A DNA stretch of 64,000 nucleotides from Clostridiaceae bacterium (GCA_018383195.1 JAGZOP010000010.1:8351-72350), one strand, 5' to 3'; positions 54,683 to 64,000 are shown, numbered from the stretch's first letter. Made by a program: numbers and translations. Notes: a model not told the origin generated them from the sequence alone.

Positions 54683-55816
54683 TTAGACCCTTGCATCTTT
54701 TTGCGTTCTGCTTTCTCCAATAATCTTCCCATTTTGCACGGTAAACAAACAGCCTGCGTCGATTTTTGCCGCAATATCTTCTTCACAGCAGGTGATAATC
54801 ACCTGTCCCTCCGCGATGCGGTTGAGGACAAAATCCTGCCGCCGGCGGTCCAGTTCAGAGAGCACATCGTCTAAAAGCAGCACCGGATATTCCCCGCAGT
54901 CCTCAAAGAACATCTCCCGCTCTGCAAGCTTGAGCGCGAGCGCGCAGGTGCGCACCTGCCCCTGCGAACCATAAGAGGACGCAGAAACCCCATTGATTGT
55001 CAAATCCAAATCGTCTTTGTGCGGTCCGGACAGACAGGTGCGTGCCGCGAGTTCAAACTTCTTATGACTCATGACATGCTCGATCAGTTCCCGTTCAATT
55101 TCCGCAGCCCCCGCAAACGGGTCTGTAACCGCCGACACGGTCTGGTACACTGCACCCAAGGTTTCATGCGGCGCAGCCTCTCTGTGCACCGCTGCGGCTT
55201 TCTCCGAGAGTTTGCGGATATAATATGCCCGATACCGGATGATAATGGCGCCCAAATGCGCCATGCGCAGAGAGAAATCATCAAGAAGCTCCAAAAATTC
55301 CGGTTTTTCTTCACTGTCTTTTAAGATTTTATTCTTGTGGGCAAGCAGCTTTTCATATTCTGAAAGCACTTTATCGTAGTTCGGACGAAGCTGACACAGG
55401 GCAGTATCCAAAAAACGCCGGCGCGCCGACGCACCCGCACGGATTAAATACAGATCATCCGGACAAAACAACACCGTTTTGAGGATTCCACGTGCATCGC
55501 CCTGCCGTTTCATCCGCACACCGTTTCGCCAGACTTCGGCTGCCTTACGCTCGAACAGGCGCAGAGCAATCGTAAACTCCCGATTTTCTGCCTCAAAGTT
55601 TCCGATGATGCTTCCTTCCTTTTCACCGAAGCGTAACCCTTCTTTTTTTTGTCCAGTTCTAAAAAGTTTAATGGTCGATAATGCCGCAGCGGCTTCCAGA
55701 AGATTGGTTTTCCCCTGCGCATTTTCTCCGCTGATGATATTCACCCCGGGAGCAAAGGTAAATTCCTCCTCCGCGTAGTTGCGGAAATGATGCAATTTTA
55801 TACTTTTTATCCTCAT
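54683..55816 (-). CDS. recF: DNA replication/repair protein RecF
   Basis: A 377-residue SMC-like ATPase that loads RecA at gaps. Walker A GENAQGKTNLL (residues 30-40), signature SYGSQGQVRTCALALKLA and Walker B YPVLLLDDVLSELD are all complete. It sits at the standard site after yaaA, though a terminator at 55941-55972 separates it from yaaA and dnaN. The Shine-Dalgarno (GGATGAA) is weak. Confidence 0.96.
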   Translation of the reverse strand: MRIKSIKLHHFRNYAEEEFTFAPGVNIISGENAQGKTNLLEAAAALSTIKLFRTGQKKEGLRFGEKEGSIIGNFEAENREFTIALRLFERKAAEVWRNGVRMKRQGDARGILKTVLFCPDDLYLIRAGASARRRFLDTALCQLRPNYDKVLSEYEKLLAHKNKILKDSEEKPEFLELLDDFSLRMAHLGAIIIRYRAYYIRKLSEKAAAVHREAAPHETLGAVYQTVSAVTDPFAGAAEIERELIEHVMSHKKFELAARTCLSGPHKDDLDLTINGVSASSYGSQGQVRTCALALKLAEREMFFEDCGEYPVLLLDDVLSELDRRRQDFVLNRIAEGQVIITCCEEDIAAKIDAGCLFTVQNGKIIGESRTQKDARV

Positions 55817-55940
55817 AATTATTCATCCAACCGCTGCATAAATGAGTAGAAAAAACAACTGCATTTCACACGTTTTGTGTGTCTACGCTTATTTTTCTAT
55901 TTCCCGTATTTCCATATCTGTTTGAAGTGCCGCACGAAAA

Positions 55941-55972
55941 ACATGCAGGATTTTTTACGGAATCCTGCATGT
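55941..55972 (-). terminator. Terminator after the yaaA gene
   Basis: Stem ACATGCAGGATT / AATCCTGCATGT with an 8-base loop and TTTTTC on the minus strand. Confidence 0.8.
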
Positions 55973-55979
55973 AAAATAT

Positions 55980-56189
55980 CTACTCCACGATCTGAACTTC
56001 GCTTCCGTCTAAGGCAATGGTATCTCCCGGACGCAGTTTTTTGCCGCGCATGGTACAGATTTCTCCATTGACCAGCACTTCGCCCTCTGCAATGCGGATT
56101 TTTGCTTCTCCGCCCGAAGAAACCAGATTTGCAAATTTAAGCAGGGCATCAAGCTTGATAAACTCACCTGCAATCTGAATTTTTTCCAT
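55980..56189 (-). CDS. yaaA: S4-domain RNA-binding protein YaaA
   Basis: A 69-residue S4-domain protein at the classical position between dnaN and recF. GEFIKLDALLKFANLVSSGGEAKIRIAEGEVLVNGEICTMRGKKLRPGD is the S4 fold with its basic RNA-binding face. Bacillus YaaA (also called RlbA) is required for 50S assembly. ATG at 56189 has GAGGGA. The parS site lies 30 bases upstream. Confidence 0.9.
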   Translation of the reverse strand: MEKIQIAGEFIKLDALLKFANLVSSGGEAKIRIAEGEVLVNGEICTMRGKKLRPGDTIALDGSEVQIVE

Positions 56190-56218
56190 AAGAATCCCTC
56201 ATTTTTTCAAACAAATCG

Positions 56219-56234
56219 TGTTTCACGTGAAACA
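56219..56234. promoter_or_regulatory. parS: parS centromere site
   Basis: Perfect 16-base palindrome TGTTTCACGTGAAACA, which fits the ParB/Spo0J consensus TGTTNCACGTGAAACA; the dyad extends one more base each side. It lies between dnaN and yaaA, 1.2 kb from the candidate unwinding site. Confidence 0.93.
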
Positions 56235-56246
56235 CAAAAATTTTTG

Positions 56247-57359
56247 TTATTCTCCGGCTTTTAACCGCACCGGCAGTACCAAGTAGGTAAATTTATCGCC
56301 CTCTACCGGACTGAGTACCAGCGGATTCAGTGCTCCGTTCAGGCTCATTACAATATTTTCATCTGTGCATGCACGCAAAGCGTCCAGCAAATACCGATTG
56401 TTGAACCCGATTTCAAGGCCTTCGACCGATTCTCCAAGCGCACATTCGTCATAAGATTTACCAACGGCTGTAATACAGCTCATTTTAACAACCGGTCCAT
56501 CAAAGGTCATGCGAACCGGATTTTTCAGTTTTTCGGATACAATCAGGGATACGCGCTCAATGCAAGTAATCATTTCGCGGGCATTGACCGGAACTGCATG
56601 GCTGAAATTATGCGGGATGGCAGAGCGGTAATTGAGAAATTCGCCGTCGATCAAACGGGTGATCAGCACAGTGGAGCCGATTTCAAACAGAATATGCTTT
56701 TCATCCGGATAAACCGATACGGTTTTTTCTTTATCATCGACCAAAATGCGCTCGATTTCGCGCAGTGCAGTCCCCGGAACAACGAATTTCATATCGGTTT
56801 CCGGTACGGTTTCCAAAGTTTCCCGACGGACAGACAGACGGTAGCCATCGACTGCGACAACATGCAGCTGGCTGCCTTCGGTTTCAAACAGGCAGCCGGT
56901 GTGAATCGGTTTTGCTTCATTGTCAGAAACTGCAAAGATTGTCTGCGCAATCATCGATTTCAGCATGGGCTGCGGGATGACAATCTCGCGGGATTTGTCC
57001 ACATCGGGCATCTGCGGGAAATCATCGGATGCGGAAGCGACCAGATTAAAGACAGCGCGTCCACATTTGATGGTGGTGAGCATTTTTTCATCGGTTTCCA
57101 CATAGACAATATCGTCCGGGAGTTTGCGGACAATATCTCCGAACAATTTTGCGCTGAGGACAATTTCACCCGGTTCGATGATATCGGCATCAAGACTGGT
57201 ACGAATTCCCATTGAAAGGTCATAACCTGCCAAAGTCAGACGGTCCGCAGCAGTGATGCGCAGGCCTTCGAGCAAAGCAATGGTGGATTTTGTAGAAACC
57301 GCACGGGACGCAATGCTGATTGCGTCGATCAAGGTCGATTTTTCACAGGAAAATTTCAT
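56247..57359 (-). CDS. dnaN: DNA polymerase III sliding clamp (beta)
   Basis: A 370-residue clamp that holds polymerase on DNA, made of three similar domains. MKFSCEKSTLIDAISIASRAVSTKSTIALLEGLRI begins it, and LVLPVRLKAGE ends it with the conserved carboxy-terminal MPxR-like motif here read as LPVRL. It is the gene after dnaA, with the origin spacer between them. ATG at 57359 follows GAAAGGA. Confidence 0.97.
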   Translation of the reverse strand: MKFSCEKSTLIDAISIASRAVSTKSTIALLEGLRITAADRLTLAGYDLSMGIRTSLDADIIEPGEIVLSAKLFGDIVRKLPDDIVYVETDEKMLTTIKCGRAVFNLVASASDDFPQMPDVDKSREIVIPQPMLKSMIAQTIFAVSDNEAKPIHTGCLFETEGSQLHVVAVDGYRLSVRRETLETVPETDMKFVVPGTALREIERILVDDKEKTVSVYPDEKHILFEIGSTVLITRLIDGEFLNYRSAIPHNFSHAVPVNAREMITCIERVSLIVSEKLKNPVRMTFDGPVVKMSCITAVGKSYDECALGESVEGLEIGFNNRYLLDALRACTDENIVMSLNGALNPLVLSPVEGDKFTYLVLPVRLKAGE

Positions 57360-57775
57360 AGTATTTTGTTCCTTTCAAATTTTGCACAGGAAGGGAGGAG
57401 CAGAGAGCTGCTTTTCCCGGGAAATGTTCTCTTATATATTATATTTATGATTTTAGTAGTAGTAGTAGTAGTGGGGAAACTGTGGATAACTCGGATTTTG
57501 TCAGGGAATCCGGGGTTTTCCCAATCCACAGCCAGATGGGGATACATTTGGACAGGCTTGTATTTGTTCCACATGTCCCGGGTTATCCACAATTTGTCCT
57601 TGTGGAATGCACAGGGATTTTGGGGATAACTTTGTTTGGGGAGTGGAGGTTTTTTTCGGTAAAAGCATAACATTTTGTTACGCAGTTTGATATAAAAACC
57701 CGTGCCGGAGTTTCCAGTTTTTCGTTTTTTAATGGTGGAAATCCTGCATGGATTGGCGCAGTTTCGCCGAGGCGT
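57360..57775. other. oriC: Replication origin region (dnaA-dnaN spacer)
   Basis: AT-rich stretch at 57430-57453 (TTATATATTATATTTATGA), six TAG trios at 57454-57471, a 9-base GC-rich spacer, then TGTGGATAA at 57481-57489. More DnaA boxes: TTATCCACA at 57583-57591 (perfect), TGGGGATAA at 57621-57629 (one mismatch) and weaker sites at 57532 and 57601. This matches the DnaA-trio unwinding design known from Bacillus. Confidence 0.9.
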
Positions 57776-59071
<1,296 letters not shown>

Positions 59072-59410
59072 AATTTTCTCTCCTCATTTACCGATTCCTA
59101 TTCAAAATAAATAATAGCACAACTTGTGTATAGCTTTCAATCAAAATTCGCACTTTGCTGGAGTTTTCCACAGGATACACACAGCCGCGGCAAACCTGAC
59201 AGGAAAACAGAGAGCTTGGTGCCGATTTTATTGATAAAAAAGTGCGGAAAAATCTTGACATTTGTCGGGTTTTATGCATATAATATAAGCTGATTCAGAT
59301 TGCATCGGACAGGCAGCGGCATACGCCTAAGCTGCCGCAACATATGGTAGTTTGGACCTGTGCCGGTGCCCATTCATAAAAATGAACTTTTAGTAGGAGG
59401 TGCTAGGGAT
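59072..59410. other. dnaA-rpmH divergent region
   Basis: No gene apart from the leaders. A one-mismatch DnaA box TTTTCCACA is at 59164-59172. The rpmH promoter is at 59255-59284. The rpmH leader carries the inverted repeat GGCAGC / GCTGCC (about 59311-59337), which might act in ribosomal protein or DnaA control. Confidence 0.65.
59255..59284 (+). promoter_or_regulatory. Strong SigA-type promoter of rpmH
   Basis: -35 TTGACA (59255-59260), 18-base spacer, -10 TATAAT (59279-59284). Confidence 0.85.
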
Positions 59411-59545
59411 ATGCTGAGAACTTATCAGCCCAAGAAGCGTCAGCGCAGCAAGGAGCATGGCTTCCGCAAGAGAATGTCTTCTTCGAACGGCCGCAAGGTG
59501 CTGGCTCGCCGTCGTGCAAAGGGTCGCGCTCGTCTGACCCACTAA
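59411..59545 (+). CDS. rpmH: Large ribosomal subunit protein bL34
   Basis: A 44-residue highly basic ribosomal protein: LRTYQPKKRQRSKEHGFRKR and NGRKVLARRRAKGRARL match L34 throughout. Start ATG at 59411 follows GGAGG. The frame extends upstream but no other start makes sense. It is the first gene of the classical rpmH-rnpA cluster. Confidence 0.97.
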   Translation: MLRTYQPKKRQRSKEHGFRKRMSSSNGRKVLARRRAKGRARLTH

Positions 59546-59863
59546 TCGGGTTTTTTTGACGTTTTTTCGTCGATCTTCGGGGAATTCCCCGTGAATATGA
59601 GGACCGCCGTGCAAGCGGTCCTTTTTTCAACCTGCATGGCGTCAGCGCCGCGCAGGTGTCTTTTCCCGCAGAAATTTTGGTCCGGTGGGTGGGAAGAGAC
59701 GTTTTTTCCGCCGGGCAGATCGCGGGACTGGGAGCAGGGACTCCTTACGGCAATCTGAATTGACCCGCGGTAGAGGGACCGGAATGGTCTCTTCGGAAGG
59801 CCGCTCCCGGGCATCGGAGAAGGCTTTTTTTCCGCTCTTTCCTGAGATAAGGAGCGCAGTTTT
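59546..59863 (+). other. rpmH-rnpA spacer
   Basis: 318 bases, unusually long for this pair. It starts with hairpins GGGGAATTCCCC and GGACCGC/GCGGTCC followed by TTTTTT (terminator at 59600-59626). Then comes CCTGC-GGCG/GCGCC-GCAGG (near 59632-59660) and a third stem GAGGGACC/GGTCTCTTC near 59773-59795. No gene seen. The spacing suggests that rnpA has its own promoter or a structured leader. Confidence 0.5.
59600..59626 (+). terminator. Terminator after rpmH
   Basis: Stem AGGACCGC / GCGGTCCT with a T-run TTTTTT. Confidence 0.8.
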
Positions 59864-60217
59864 ATGAAACACACCTATCGAATCAAGCAGAATTACGAAT
59901 TCCGACGGCTGTACCGCCGTGGGCAATCGGCAGCAACTCCCTTTTTGGTGGTTTATGCCCTGAAAACCCGCAGACCGGTCAACCGCATCGGACTGACGGT
60001 CAGCCCCAAACTGGGAGGCGCAGTGGTACGAAACCGCATCAAGCGCCTGCTGCGTGAGGCGTACCGTCTGCATGAAAACGAAATCATGAAGAGCTACGAT
60101 TTTGTCATCGTCGCGCGCTCGCGTATGGTCGGAACCGATTGCAGCCGCACCGAACGCGAGCTGATGCGGGCGATGAAACGACTCGGGCTCGTGGAAAATG
60201 GAGGCGAAAAGGCGTGA
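59864..60217 (+). CDS. rnpA: Ribonuclease P protein component
   Basis: A 117-residue basic protein subunit of RNase P, which matures tRNA 5' ends. RIKQNYEFRRLYRRGQSA begins the fold and the RNR motif GAVVRNRIKRLLREAYR is complete. ATG at 59864 with a TAAGGAGCG site. The last codons overlap the GTG start of yidD (GTGA). Confidence 0.95.
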   Translation: MKHTYRIKQNYEFRRLYRRGQSAATPFLVVYALKTRRPVNRIGLTVSPKLGGAVVRNRIKRLLREAYRLHENEIMKSYDFVIVARSRMVGTDCSRTERELMRAMKRLGLVENGGEKA

Positions 60218-60426
60218 AACGCTGGATGCTTGCAGCGATCCATTTCTATCAGAAGTATATTTCTCCGGGATTGCCGCCGAGATGCAGGTATATTCCAACC
60301 TGTTCGCAGTATGCGGTCGAGGCGATTGAGAAATATGGGGCGCTGAAAGGCGGCTGGCTTGCGTTCAAGCGTATTTGCCGCTGTCATCCGTTTTCAAAAC
60401 ACGATATCTATGATCCGGTTCCGTAA
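60214..60426 (+). CDS. yidD: Membrane protein insertion factor YidD
   Basis: A 70-residue DUF37 protein: IHFYQKYISPGLPPRCRYIPTCSQYAVEAIEKYGALKGGWLAFKRICRCHPF with its conserved cysteines. It assists YidC in inserting membrane proteins. The GTG at 60214 starts inside the end of rnpA, nine bases behind GGAGG; an internal ATG at 60226 is less likely. It is part of the rnpA-yidD-yidC-jag operon. Confidence 0.93.
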   Translation: MKRWMLAAIHFYQKYISPGLPPRCRYIPTCSQYAVEAIEKYGALKGGWLAFKRICRCHPFSKHDIYDPVP

Positions 60427-60489
60427 ACCTTACCGCCGGATCGATGCCGTTTTTTGCGGCGATCACTATTTTGGAGGATCATTTTAAAC

Positions 60490-61407
60490 ATGGGTGATAT
60501 TTTTGGCATCCTGATCGTCCGTCCGCTGGGTATGCTGCTCAACCTGATCTATGGTGCGGTTGAATCCTATGGTCTGGCGATCATCCTGTTTGCACTTCTG
60601 GTCAAAATCATCATCCTGCCGATTTCTTACCATGGTAAGAAGGGAATGCTCAAAATGAGCGCCATGCAGGGAAAGATGATGCAGATCCAGAAGAAGTATG
60701 CAAACAACAAAATGAAGATGAACGAGGAAATCAGCAAGCTGTACGAGAAGGAGGGCGTCAGCCCGATGTCCGGCTGCCTGCCGAGCTTTATCCCGATGTT
60801 CGTCCTCATGGGTCTGTACTATGCAGTGGTAAAACCCCTCAACTTTATGATGGGTCTGTCCGGCGGTCTGCCGACCGACGTGGGCGAAGATATCAACCTG
60901 CTTGCAAACCATCTCGGCATCGAGATTACAGCACAGAATGCATATACCATCCAGATGGATATTGCAAATCAGTGCAATCAGTTTTTCCATAACGGCGTGC
61001 TGGACCCGGAGATTGCAGGTCTGTCCGACGGCATTGCAAACCTGCTTCAGCCGCTGAATTTTAACTTTTTCGGTCTGGATCTTTCGGCAAAGCCCACGCT
61101 GGCATTCAGCGTGCTGCTGCTCATCCCGATTCTGTCCGGTCTGACTGCATTCCTGTCTTCTTGGATTTTGCAGAAGGTACAGGGCAATCAGGTGCAGGGC
61201 AGCATGAAGACCATGATGTATCTGATGCCGCTCATGTCGGTTTATTTTGCATTCCAGTTCCCGGTTGCAGTTGGCATCTACTGGATTTTCAACAACATCT
61301 TCACCTGCATCCAGGAGCTTATCCTCACGAAGATTGTTAAAAAACGTCATCCTATGCCTGTGGAAGAACCCACAAAGGGCAAGAAACACAAAAAGGGGGA
61401 TGCATAA
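60490..61407 (+). CDS. yidC: Membrane protein insertase YidC/Oxa1
   Basis: A 305-residue insertase with five membrane helices. GLAIILFALLVKIIILPISYHGKKGMLKM carries the conserved Arg/Lys-lined groove region, and PSFIPMFVLMGLYYAVVKP and PVAVGIYWIFNNIFTCIQE are later helices. No lipobox, so it is not the SpoIIIJ lipoprotein type. The cytoplasmic loop and tail are Lys-rich. It ends at the ATG of jag (TAA ATG). Confidence 0.94.
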   Translation: MGDIFGILIVRPLGMLLNLIYGAVESYGLAIILFALLVKIIILPISYHGKKGMLKMSAMQGKMMQIQKKYANNKMKMNEEISKLYEKEGVSPMSGCLPSFIPMFVLMGLYYAVVKPLNFMMGLSGGLPTDVGEDINLLANHLGIEITAQNAYTIQMDIANQCNQFFHNGVLDPEIAGLSDGIANLLQPLNFNFFGLDLSAKPTLAFSVLLLIPILSGLTAFLSSWILQKVQGNQVQGSMKTMMYLMPLMSVYFAFQFPVAVGIYWIFNNIFTCIQELILTKIVKKRHPMPVEEPTKGKKHKKGDA

Positions 61408-62421
61408 ATGCTGAAGAGCATTGAAATGACCGGCGCAAACCGCGATATTGCGATTCAGAAAGCGCTCGATTTCCTTCAGATGGATCGCGACGATGTTTCC
61501 GTCGAGGTTCTAGATAATGGTAAAAAAGGCTTTTTGGGCTTTGGTTCGACCGATGCCAAGGTGCGTGTAACCTACGAAGTACCGGACGAGCCGGCAGAGA
61601 AACCGGCGCCCAAGGCAGAGCAGAAGGCTGCGCCTGCACCGCAGCCCAAAGCAGAAGAAAAGCCCGTGGAAGAGAAGAAGCCGGCACAAACCCGTCCGAC
61701 TTTTCACGATATTGCACCGGACGATCCGCGTCTGACCACGCCGCATCTGGTAAAGCCTGCGCCGAAAAAGGCAGAGGGCGAAACTGCTGCACCGGCAGAA
61801 AAGAAAGCAGAGCGTCCGCGCCGTGAGCGCACTGAACGCGCACCGCGCGAAGAGCGTCCGGAACGTGAGCCGATTGTGCCGTTTATTGACCCGATTCCGA
61901 TGGAAGAGGACAAAATTACCGAGCCTGCACGCGAGGCAGTGAAGTTCATCAATGGCCTGCTTGAAAAGATGGGCATTGAGGGCAAGGCAACTGTGCTGGC
62001 AGCAAGCGAAGAGGACCACATCCGCATTGATATTTCCGGTCCGGATATGGGTCCGGTGATTGGCCGCCGCGGGGATACGCTGGATGCCATTCAGTATCTG
62101 ACCTCGCTGGTTCTGAACAAGTTTTCGGAAGAGCATCTGCGCTTGACCATTGATACCGAGAATTACCGTGCAAAGCGTGCGGAGAGCCTCGAGCGTCTGG
62201 CACGCAAGATGGCGATTAAGGTATCCAAGTACCATAAGGCAATGACATTGGAGCCGATGAATCCGTATGAGCGGCGTATTATTCATGCTGCACTTCAGGA
62301 TTTCCGCGGTGTAACCACCTATTCGACCGGAACAGAACCCGGCCGCCGTGTGGTAATTGCGCCGGAGGGCGGCGCTGCGCGTGCACCGCGCCGCGGCTTC
62401 CAGCCGAGAAATAAGAAATAA
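61408..62421 (+). CDS. jag: Jag (KhpB-type RNA-binding protein)
   Basis: A 337-residue cytoplasmic RNA-binding protein. Jag_N domain (residues 1-52, KGFLGFGSTDAKVRV), a long Lys/Glu/Pro/Ala-rich linker (about 60-160), a KH domain (GPVIGRRGDTLDAIQYLTSLV near 212) and a C-terminal R3H domain (ALQDFRGVTTYSTGTEPGRRVV). It works with KhpA on small-RNA and mRNA regulation in Gram-positive species. The stop of yidC directly precedes the ATG. A strong terminator follows. Confidence 0.93.
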   Translation: MLKSIEMTGANRDIAIQKALDFLQMDRDDVSVEVLDNGKKGFLGFGSTDAKVRVTYEVPDEPAEKPAPKAEQKAAPAPQPKAEEKPVEEKKPAQTRPTFHDIAPDDPRLTTPHLVKPAPKKAEGETAAPAEKKAERPRRERTERAPREERPEREPIVPFIDPIPMEEDKITEPAREAVKFINGLLEKMGIEGKATVLAASEEDHIRIDISGPDMGPVIGRRGDTLDAIQYLTSLVLNKFSEEHLRLTIDTENYRAKRAESLERLARKMAIKVSKYHKAMTLEPMNPYERRIIHAALQDFRGVTTYSTGTEPGRRVVIAPEGGAARAPRRGFQPRNKK

Positions 62422-62431
62422 AACATGCCGG

Positions 62432-62461
62432 AACGGGCGGGCGAAAGCCCGCCCGTTTTTG
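62432..62461 (+). terminator. Terminator after jag
   Basis: Stem AACGGGCGGGC / GCCCGCCCGTT with loop GAAA and a T-run. Confidence 0.92.
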
Positions 62462-62541
62462 CCGGAAAAATCAAAAAGAAACCGCTGCGCTGCGGCGCAG
62501 GATACGGTTCGCACGGCAGCGTTTTGAAAGGAGGTCCTTTT

Positions 62542-63903
62542 ATGATATTTGATACCATTGCCGCGATTGCGACCGCACCGGGCGGTGCAATCGGCATCAT
62601 TCGTATCAGCGGTGAACAGGCAATTCATGCGGTGGAACAGATATTTCGCCCTGCATCCGGCAAGGCGTTTTCGGACAGCACACCGCGTATGCTGATCTAT
62701 GGCAGCCTGCTGTCCCGCGAGGGAAAGGTCATCGATCAGTGTATGGCGGTGCAGTTTCCGGGGGAAAAAACCTACACCGGGGAACCCATGGCAGAGCTTC
62801 AGATGCACGGCTCTCCTGCGGTATTGGGAGAGGCGCTGTCTGCGCTGTTTGCACAGGGAGTTCGGCAGGCGGGAGCCGGTGAGTTCACACGCCGCGCATT
62901 CCTGAACGGAAAGCTGGGACTCATGGAGGCGGAAGCCGTTGCAGATTTGATTGCTTCGCGCACCATGGAAGCCGCGGAGAATGCTGCCGGACAACTGACC
63001 GGTGCAGTTGGCGGGCGTATGACTGCGCTGCGGCAGGAACTGATTGGACTTTCTGCGCATTTCCTTGCGGTGGTTGATTATCCGGATGAGGATATTGACC
63101 CATTTTTACAGCAGGAAGCCGAACGGATTCTGCGTGAAACAGGCAAAGAACTTTCCATGTTGCATGATTCGTATGAGCGCGGGCGCATTTTACGCGAAGG
63201 ATTGCCGTGCGCGATTGTTGGACGTCCGAATGTCGGAAAATCGACGCTGCTCAATGCATTGGTCGGTTTTGACCGCGCGATTGTAACCGATATTGCAGGT
63301 ACAACCCGTGATACCATTGAAGAAACGGTACGCATCGGACCATTATGCCTGCGTTTGCAGGATACGGCAGGTTTGCGTGAAACCGCAGACCCTGTGGAGC
63401 AGATTGGCGTACAGCGTGCAGAACAAGCCGCAGAGCGTGCGGGATTGGTTCTCGCAGTGGTTGACGGCAGCGTCCCGCTGACCGAAGAAGATATGCAGGC
63501 GCTCGCACGTGCTAAAGCGGCACCGCGCAGTGTTCTGGTGGTCAATAAATGTGATAAAGCAGAAATTCCGACGATACCGGATGGATTTTCCTATACGGTA
63601 CAGATCAGTGCAAAGCAGGGCAATGGATTGGAAGAACTGCGCGCTGCACTTCTGGAATGTGCCGGACTGGAAGGTGCGGCGTTTGACGGCGGCGTGATTA
63701 CCAATGCGCGCCAGGCAGATGCATTGCGGCGCGCCGCGGAATGCTGCGGTCAGGCGCTTCGTGCTGCACAGATGGGAATGACACCGGATGCGGTGCTGAT
63801 GGATGTCGAAGGAGCGATTTCTGCCCTTGGAGAACTGACCGGACAGAGCGTTCGAGAGGATATCATTGCGGATATTTTCAGCAGATTCTGTGTAGGCAAA
63901 TAG
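62542..63903 (+). CDS. mnmE: tRNA modification GTPase MnmE
   Basis: A 453-residue GTPase that, with MnmG, modifies the wobble uridine of certain tRNAs. The N-terminal domain (TIAAIATAPGGAIGIIRISG) binds folate, the G domain has GRPNVGKSTLLNAL, DIAGTTRD, DTAGLRE and NKCD, and the C-terminal Cys is in SRFCVGK. ATG at 62542 follows AAAGGAGG. The usual neighbour mnmG lies beyond the window edge. It has a terminator before it, so it starts a new unit. Confidence 0.97.
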   Translation: MIFDTIAAIATAPGGAIGIIRISGEQAIHAVEQIFRPASGKAFSDSTPRMLIYGSLLSREGKVIDQCMAVQFPGEKTYTGEPMAELQMHGSPAVLGEALSALFAQGVRQAGAGEFTRRAFLNGKLGLMEAEAVADLIASRTMEAAENAAGQLTGAVGGRMTALRQELIGLSAHFLAVVDYPDEDIDPFLQQEAERILRETGKELSMLHDSYERGRILREGLPCAIVGRPNVGKSTLLNALVGFDRAIVTDIAGTTRDTIEETVRIGPLCLRLQDTAGLRETADPVEQIGVQRAEQAAERAGLVLAVVDGSVPLTEEDMQALARAKAAPRSVLVVNKCDKAEIPTIPDGFSYTVQISAKQGNGLEELRAALLECAGLEGAAFDGGVITNARQADALRRAAECCGQALRAAQMGMTPDAVLMDVEGAISALGELTGQSVREDIIADIFSRFCVGK

Positions 63904-63921
63904 CCCCAGTGGGGCTATTTG
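63899..63921 (+). repeat. Hairpin after mnmE
   Basis: Palindrome AAATAGCCCC / GGGGCTATTT spanning the mnmE stop codon, without a T-run. The last 35 bases of the window (CCGCGGGCAGG..CACCA) resemble the DNA just before arm A of the 48.8 kb repeat (CCGCGGACAGG..CACCA). Confidence 0.5.
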
Positions 63922-64000
63922 CGGCGGCCTTGCGTAGCACGCCGCCGGAAAGGTACATGCCCCATACAGGAATATGGTTTCCGCGGGCAGGCAGACACCA

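Noticed and set aside
55862..55881. Second parS-like site (TTTCACACGTTTTGTGTG)
   Set aside because: Lacks the CACGTG core of parS.
57454..57471. TAG repeats as a simple microsatellite of no meaning
   Set aside because: Position next to a DnaA box, GC-rich spacer and AT-rich stretch in the dnaA-dnaN gap fits the DnaA-trio design too well.

Overview
The window is about 64 kb of a Gram-positive, fairly GC-rich Clostridia-type chromosome, and it contains the replication origin. The evidence is the block dnaA-dnaN-yaaA-recF-remB-gyrB-gyrA on the minus strand facing rpmH-rnpA-yidD-yidC-jag-mnmE on the plus strand, with AGGAGG-type ribosome binding sites, TTG/GTG starts, SLH, LCP and lipobox proteins, and no outer-membrane genes. 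A gut Oscillospirales-like anaerobe is my inference. Nothing in the sequence fixes the genus.

Left part (1-20.9 kb): the end of rnr with a patatin-like lipase, a FlK-type thioesterase, a PHP/EndoQ-like nuclease fused to a UvrD helicase, a YdcF protein coupled to an ABC-F ATPase, a degenerate GDPD-like protein, a cyclophilin, an MBOAT plus SGNH/DltD-like pair (surface polymer O-acylation), an ArsC/Spx-like protein, a MarR-ABC-ABC export operon with a long palindromic operator candidate, and a Cof-type HAD phosphatase.

Middle (20.9-46.4 kb): two NSS-family transporters flanking a PepSY protein, lipoproteins, a YfcC-type carrier, an orphan siroheme reductase-like protein, uppP, a response regulator/YbjN/histidine kinase operon, a divergent sugar isomerase and Gfo/Idh/MocA pair, an aldo/keto reductase, an LCP ligase, pyruvate kinase, a sugar nucleotidyltransferase, secG, RNase HI, an SDR coupled to a small Cys-rich FeoB-associated-type protein, and several unrecognised small proteins.

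Right part (46.6-64 kb): an SLH-anchored L,D-transpeptidase, a long imperfect inverted repeat, and then the origin block. The dnaA-dnaN spacer has an AT-rich stretch, six TAG trios and DnaA boxes, which is the layout of a DnaA-trio unwinding region. A perfect parS palindrome lies between dnaN and yaaA. Most genes left of dnaA lie on the minus strand and those to its right on the plus strand, so transcription mostly runs with replication.

No tRNA, rRNA, CRISPR array, prophage or transposase was seen. The least explained DNA is intergenic: a family of purine/pyrimidine heptad repeats with palindromic cores (four sites), the inverted repeat at 48.8-49.4 kb with co-varying hairpins, and a DnaA-box hairpin in front of rnhA.
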